Below are positions 61,769 to 64,000 of a stretch of 64,000 nt of DNA, in pieces (positions within the stretch are counted from its first letter, which is position 1; each line of letters opens with the position of its first letter). The notes under the pieces were generated by a model, which saw only the letters and a program-made list of their open reading frames with translations, did no database searches and had not been told where the DNA came from. Source of the DNA: Paenibacillus sp. JJ-223 (GTDB lineage Bacteria; Bacillota; Bacilli; Paenibacillales; Paenibacillaceae); contig NZ_CAKMMP010000001.1 of the NCBI RefSeq assembly GCF_927798175.1, positions 310,001 through 374,000 of the forward strand, given 5' to 3'. The translations under genes were made by a program, and so were the position numbers.

Positions 61769-62405
61769 ATGAATGAGTGTCCGAAGAAACATCCCGTGCA
61801 AATCGCAACAATTCGTTAATTCTTTTCTTTAAGTACACTGCTTTTGTGATTGCTTCTTGAATCCGTTTTCCGTAGTCGTCCTGGTTATTGTACGATGAAG
61901 TTTTCAAGAGGGTTATGTCATGAATAAGACTATTTAACGTTGGCCGTAATTCCGATATGATATCCTCCATTAACTTTTGATTGAAATGCTGCGTTTCATG
62001 TTCTTTCTTTGTTTCCTGCTGCAGGTGATCCATCAATGAATTGATGGTAGTTGCGACGTTGTCCAATTCATGAAACCCCAGATGAGGAATCCTATAACTT
62101 AAATTTTCTCCATTAAACATCAGTAACGCCTTTTCCAATACGATCATTTTTTTCGCAATGGGTAGTGTCAATAAACTGAATGTTATTACAAACAGTACGG
62201 TAAAAAACATCGGAATGAGATTGGCTGCCATAAAATGAGGAGTGGGGCCTTCCATTAAGTATGAAAAATGGGCAAGATAACAGGTGAGATAATAAGAGGA
62301 AAAGCATGTGAAGAAAAATGCAATCAACAAACGGTTACCCAGATAAATTAATATTTTTACATAGATATTGGTTATTCTAAAGGATGTTGAACGATTTTCA
62401 TTCAT
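61767..62405 (-). CDS. Histidine-kinase-like membrane protein lacking His and ATPase domain
   Basis: 212 residues: two membrane segments (about 22-45 and 62-84), HAMP-like linker (85-140) and a HisKA-like helix pair at the end. Aligned with the neighbouring VanS-like kinase, GLSHDLRTPL becomes IISELRPTL, so the phospho-acceptor His is Ser. LLKTSSYNNQDDY matches LLKTESFRDKDEY, but the protein stops after the dimerisation helices, before any ATPase domain. The reading frame is clean and has its own regulated promoter and terminator, so it is probably a functional non-kinase partner. Confidence 0.82.
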   Translation of the reverse strand: MNENRSTSFRITNIYVKILIYLGNRLLIAFFFTCFSSYYLTCYLAHFSYLMEGPTPHFMAANLIPMFFTVLFVITFSLLTLPIAKKMIVLEKALLMFNGENLSYRIPHLGFHELDNVATTINSLMDHLQQETKKEHETQHFNQKLMEDIISELRPTLNSLIHDITLLKTSSYNNQDDYGKRIQEAITKAVYLKKRINELLRFARDVSSDTHS

Positions 62406-62440
62406 GATTGGCGATCACTCCGTCATTTATTAGAGCCATC

Positions 62441-62505
62441 ATAATCATAAATCCTGAAGAATATCATAGGGGATTTCTAAAGAAACTCTGAAGAGAGTCA
62501 TAGGA
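62441..62505 (-). promoter_or_regulatory. Regulon site D: CTAAAGA repeats and -10 before the kinase-like gene
   Basis: Plus-strand positions: CTGAAGA 62454, CTAAAGA 62477, CTGAAGA 62488, CATAGGA 62499 (steps 23, 11, 11, last copy degenerate). A minus-strand -10 (GATTAT or TATGAT) lies at 62441-62449. Confidence 0.7.
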
Positions 62506-62552
62506 GAGGTGGATATTTTGGGTAATGTCGGTTGTCATGATCTGCTATAGGA

Positions 62553-62585
62553 AACAAGCGTTTCTCCATGCGAGAAACGCTTGTT
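62553..62585. terminator. 14-bp perfect hairpin after the PAF-AH-like gene
   Basis: AACAAGCGTTTCTC (62553-62566) pairs with GAGAAACGCTTGTT (62572-62585) around CATGC. The T-run is weak (TTTCC on the minus strand), but position just after the stop suggests termination. Confidence 0.6.
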
Positions 62586-62605
62586 GAAGATAAGCCGGCT
62601 GTCCT

Positions 62606-64000
62606 TTACCGACCAGGCTGTTCTAAATGGATTTGGGGATACCTGTCGGAGATGTCGCTCATCTTTGGTTCGCCTGTACCCTTGACATATTGGTCAAAAA
62701 AAGCAAGACTCACTTCGTTGATGATTTGATGAACCTCGCGCGGTTGGGCTTTTTTAGCTGACAGCAGCGGGGAGAAGAGGTGAAAATCCGTAAAACTCAT
62801 ATGGGACGTCTTTGGGATCGTCATCGTATACCCTCCGTTTTTCAAAGCAAGGTTGCGACGTTCCGCGGATTCCTCCCAAAATGACTCGTAGTATGCTTTT
62901 GATTTCCCGCTCTGGGCAACGGCTTTGTCCAATGAGTTTTCGAACACGGTTCGATCGATACTCTGTTCCCCGTTCATTTGCAGATAAGGCTTCGCGAAAC
63001 CATCATCAGGAGGCGGATCGCCATAAAGCGTGCCATCCATATTCATGGCTGCCCGGATACGTGAGTCCTTCATGAGCATTTGTGCTGCGGTCGCGCCTCC
63101 GTAAGAGTGCCCAAACATTCCGATACGTGTCAGGTCAATATGATCTTTAAACTCCGGTTGAGCGTTCAGTTGTTCAAGCTGGTCTAATACAAAAGTCACG
63201 TCATCAACCCAGAGAGTGATATGGCTTCCAAGTTCACTGAAACCACTCAAATTATTTTTCTTCAACAAAATTTCTCTTCCGTCGGGATAAACGGTCGCTG
63301 CTGCATCGTATGCATGATCGATGCCAACCACGATATAACCATGACTGGCTAATTCTTCGACCTGAAAGGTATTTTGATTACGAAAGCCGGTCAGCCCATG
63401 AGAAAAAATCAAAACAGGATACTGCTTTTGGTCATTGGACAAGGAGGCATTCGTAAACGAGTGCGAATCGATCAGGCTGAGGTGATCAAGTGTCCACGAT
63501 GGAAACGAAAGGGCTTTTTCAAGACCCTTGGTTACAGCTTTCACATGACGGATATAGGGTTCAACCGGTTTGGATTCCGTGGTGTCCGCAGGATACCATA
63601 ACTGAACCATCAGTTCCCGATATGCGTTGGGTTCTGATGCGTTTTCTTCCTTCCGGTCCAAGTCCGTCCAATGCAATACGGTCGTTCCAACCTGATAAGG
63701 CCCGGTCGGTTTTTCAAAGGTAAACACAGGCATCAGGAATGTAGGAGCGACCATTATCCCTAAAAGGAAAAGAGACATGATCGTCCAAAGCGATGTTTTC
63801 CATCCGATCTTTCTGCGATCCGTTCGTTCCTTCTTTTTCCGAGTTATACTTAAAAACAGAATCATAGCTATTACTGTTATGTATGCAGGAACCATCTGCC
63901 ATCGGTATCCATCCAGCACGAATTGTAAAATCGTAGTGATCAACAGCAAGGCAATTGCAAAAAGCCTGGGCATTTCAAAAAAACGTGGTTTCCATATGAA
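62606..64000 (-). CDS. PAF-acetylhydrolase-like membrane-anchored alpha/beta hydrolase (5' end may lie outside)
   Basis: At least 455 residues from ATG 63973; the frame stays open to the window edge (465 codons), so the true start may be beyond it. N-terminal membrane segments (about 5-45 and 60-85), then an alpha/beta hydrolase domain of the PAF-AH/PF03403 type: FSHGLTGFRNQ (oxyanion region), nucleophile elbow GHSYGG, and late His in PKTSHMSF. Probably acts on lipids or esters outside the membrane. Its promoter is not in the window. Confidence 0.88.
   Translation of the reverse strand, partial: FIWKPRFFEMPRLFAIALLLITTILQFVLDGYRWQMVPAYITVIAMILFLSITRKKKERTDRRKIGWKTSLWTIMSLFLLGIMVAPTFLMPVFTFEKPTGPYQVGTTVLHWTDLDRKEENASEPNAYRELMVQLWYPADTTESKPVEPYIRHVKAVTKGLEKALSFPSWTLDHLSLIDSHSFTNASLSNDQKQYPVLIFSHGLTGFRNQNTFQVEELASHGYIVVGIDHAYDAAATVYPDGREILLKKNNLSGFSELGSHITLWVDDVTFVLDQLEQLNAQPEFKDHIDLTRIGMFGHSYGGATAAQMLMKDSRIRAAMNMDGTLYGDPPPDDGFAKPYLQMNGEQSIDRTVFENSLDKAVAQSGKSKAYYESFWEESAERRNLALKNGGYTMTIPKTSHMSFTDFHLFSPLLSAKKAQPREVHQIINEVSLAFFDQYVKGTGEPKMSDISDRYPQIHLEQPGR

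Noticed and set aside
61767..62405. Kinase-like gene as a pseudogene
   Set aside because: The frame is clean to a natural end with its own terminator and regulon-type promoter; no downstream remnant of an ATPase domain was seen before the terminator.
1..64000. CRISPR arrays, tRNA or rRNA genes, prophage modules, complete insertion sequences
   Set aside because: No regularly spaced repeats, cloverleaf sequences, rRNA motifs, phage structural genes or intact transposases were noticed on either strand; this was by eye, not by a search tool.

Overview
The window looks like chromosomal DNA of a spore-forming Gram-positive bacterium of the Paenibacillus type. Pointers are strong Bacillota-style Shine-Dalgarno sites, TTG and GTG starts, a gerA-type germination operon, an sspH spore-protein gene, Lpl/Ytc-type sugar ABC transporters and an ECF sigma/DUF4179 pair. 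The genus is inferred from gene content, not from a marker gene. No rRNA, tRNA, CRISPR array, prophage or intact insertion sequence was seen.

Layout. 1-11 kb is a fructan locus: a LacI regulator, a divergent three-gene ABC importer, a cytoplasmic GH32 beta-fructosidase, a ROK fructokinase and a large secreted levanase with three CBM66-like modules. Flavohemoglobin (11.2-12.4 kb) is followed by an AraC regulator divergent from a GH36 alpha-galactosidase and a Glc-family PTS (12.6-18 kb). 18-22.4 kb is a germination operon. 22.9-27 kb holds a two-component system divergent from a coupled 38-residue membrane peptide and two anchored alpha/beta hydrolases. 27.4-29 kb is an autoregulated MerR/TipAS-DUF2268 pair. 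29-42.5 kb is mixed: DUF421, a hybrid kinase, Mn-catalase, two regulator/enzyme pairs (HxlR/azoreductase, LysR/nitronate monooxygenase), a GMC oxidoreductase and a CynX-type transporter. 42.7-51.3 kb has spore proteins, two related glycosyltransferases, a DUF4062 protein, a purine permease with an attenuator-like leader, an ECF sigma factor with a DUF4179 partner, and gene remnants. 51-54 kb has an MFS pump and a tandem DJ-1/PfpI membrane protein.

The most notable region is 54.4-62.5 kb, all on the minus strand: PAP2 phosphatase, MprF, two PmtA-like methyltransferases, a VanRS-like two-component system, a DedA protein and a histidine-kinase-like protein with neither phospho-acceptor His nor ATPase domain. 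Four promoters here share one architecture: CTAAAGA-type heptamers at 11-bp steps plus one more heptamer exactly 23 bp from the outer one. This predicts a regulon of the local response regulator, probably for membrane-lipid and charge remodelling under envelope stress.

Decay is visible as fragments of an aldo/keto reductase, a tautomerase, an alpha/beta hydrolase, a beta-lactamase-like serine hydrolase and IS3-type transposase sequence. Start codons below were often moved from the longest reading frame to the one with a proper ribosome-binding site; the evidence says where.
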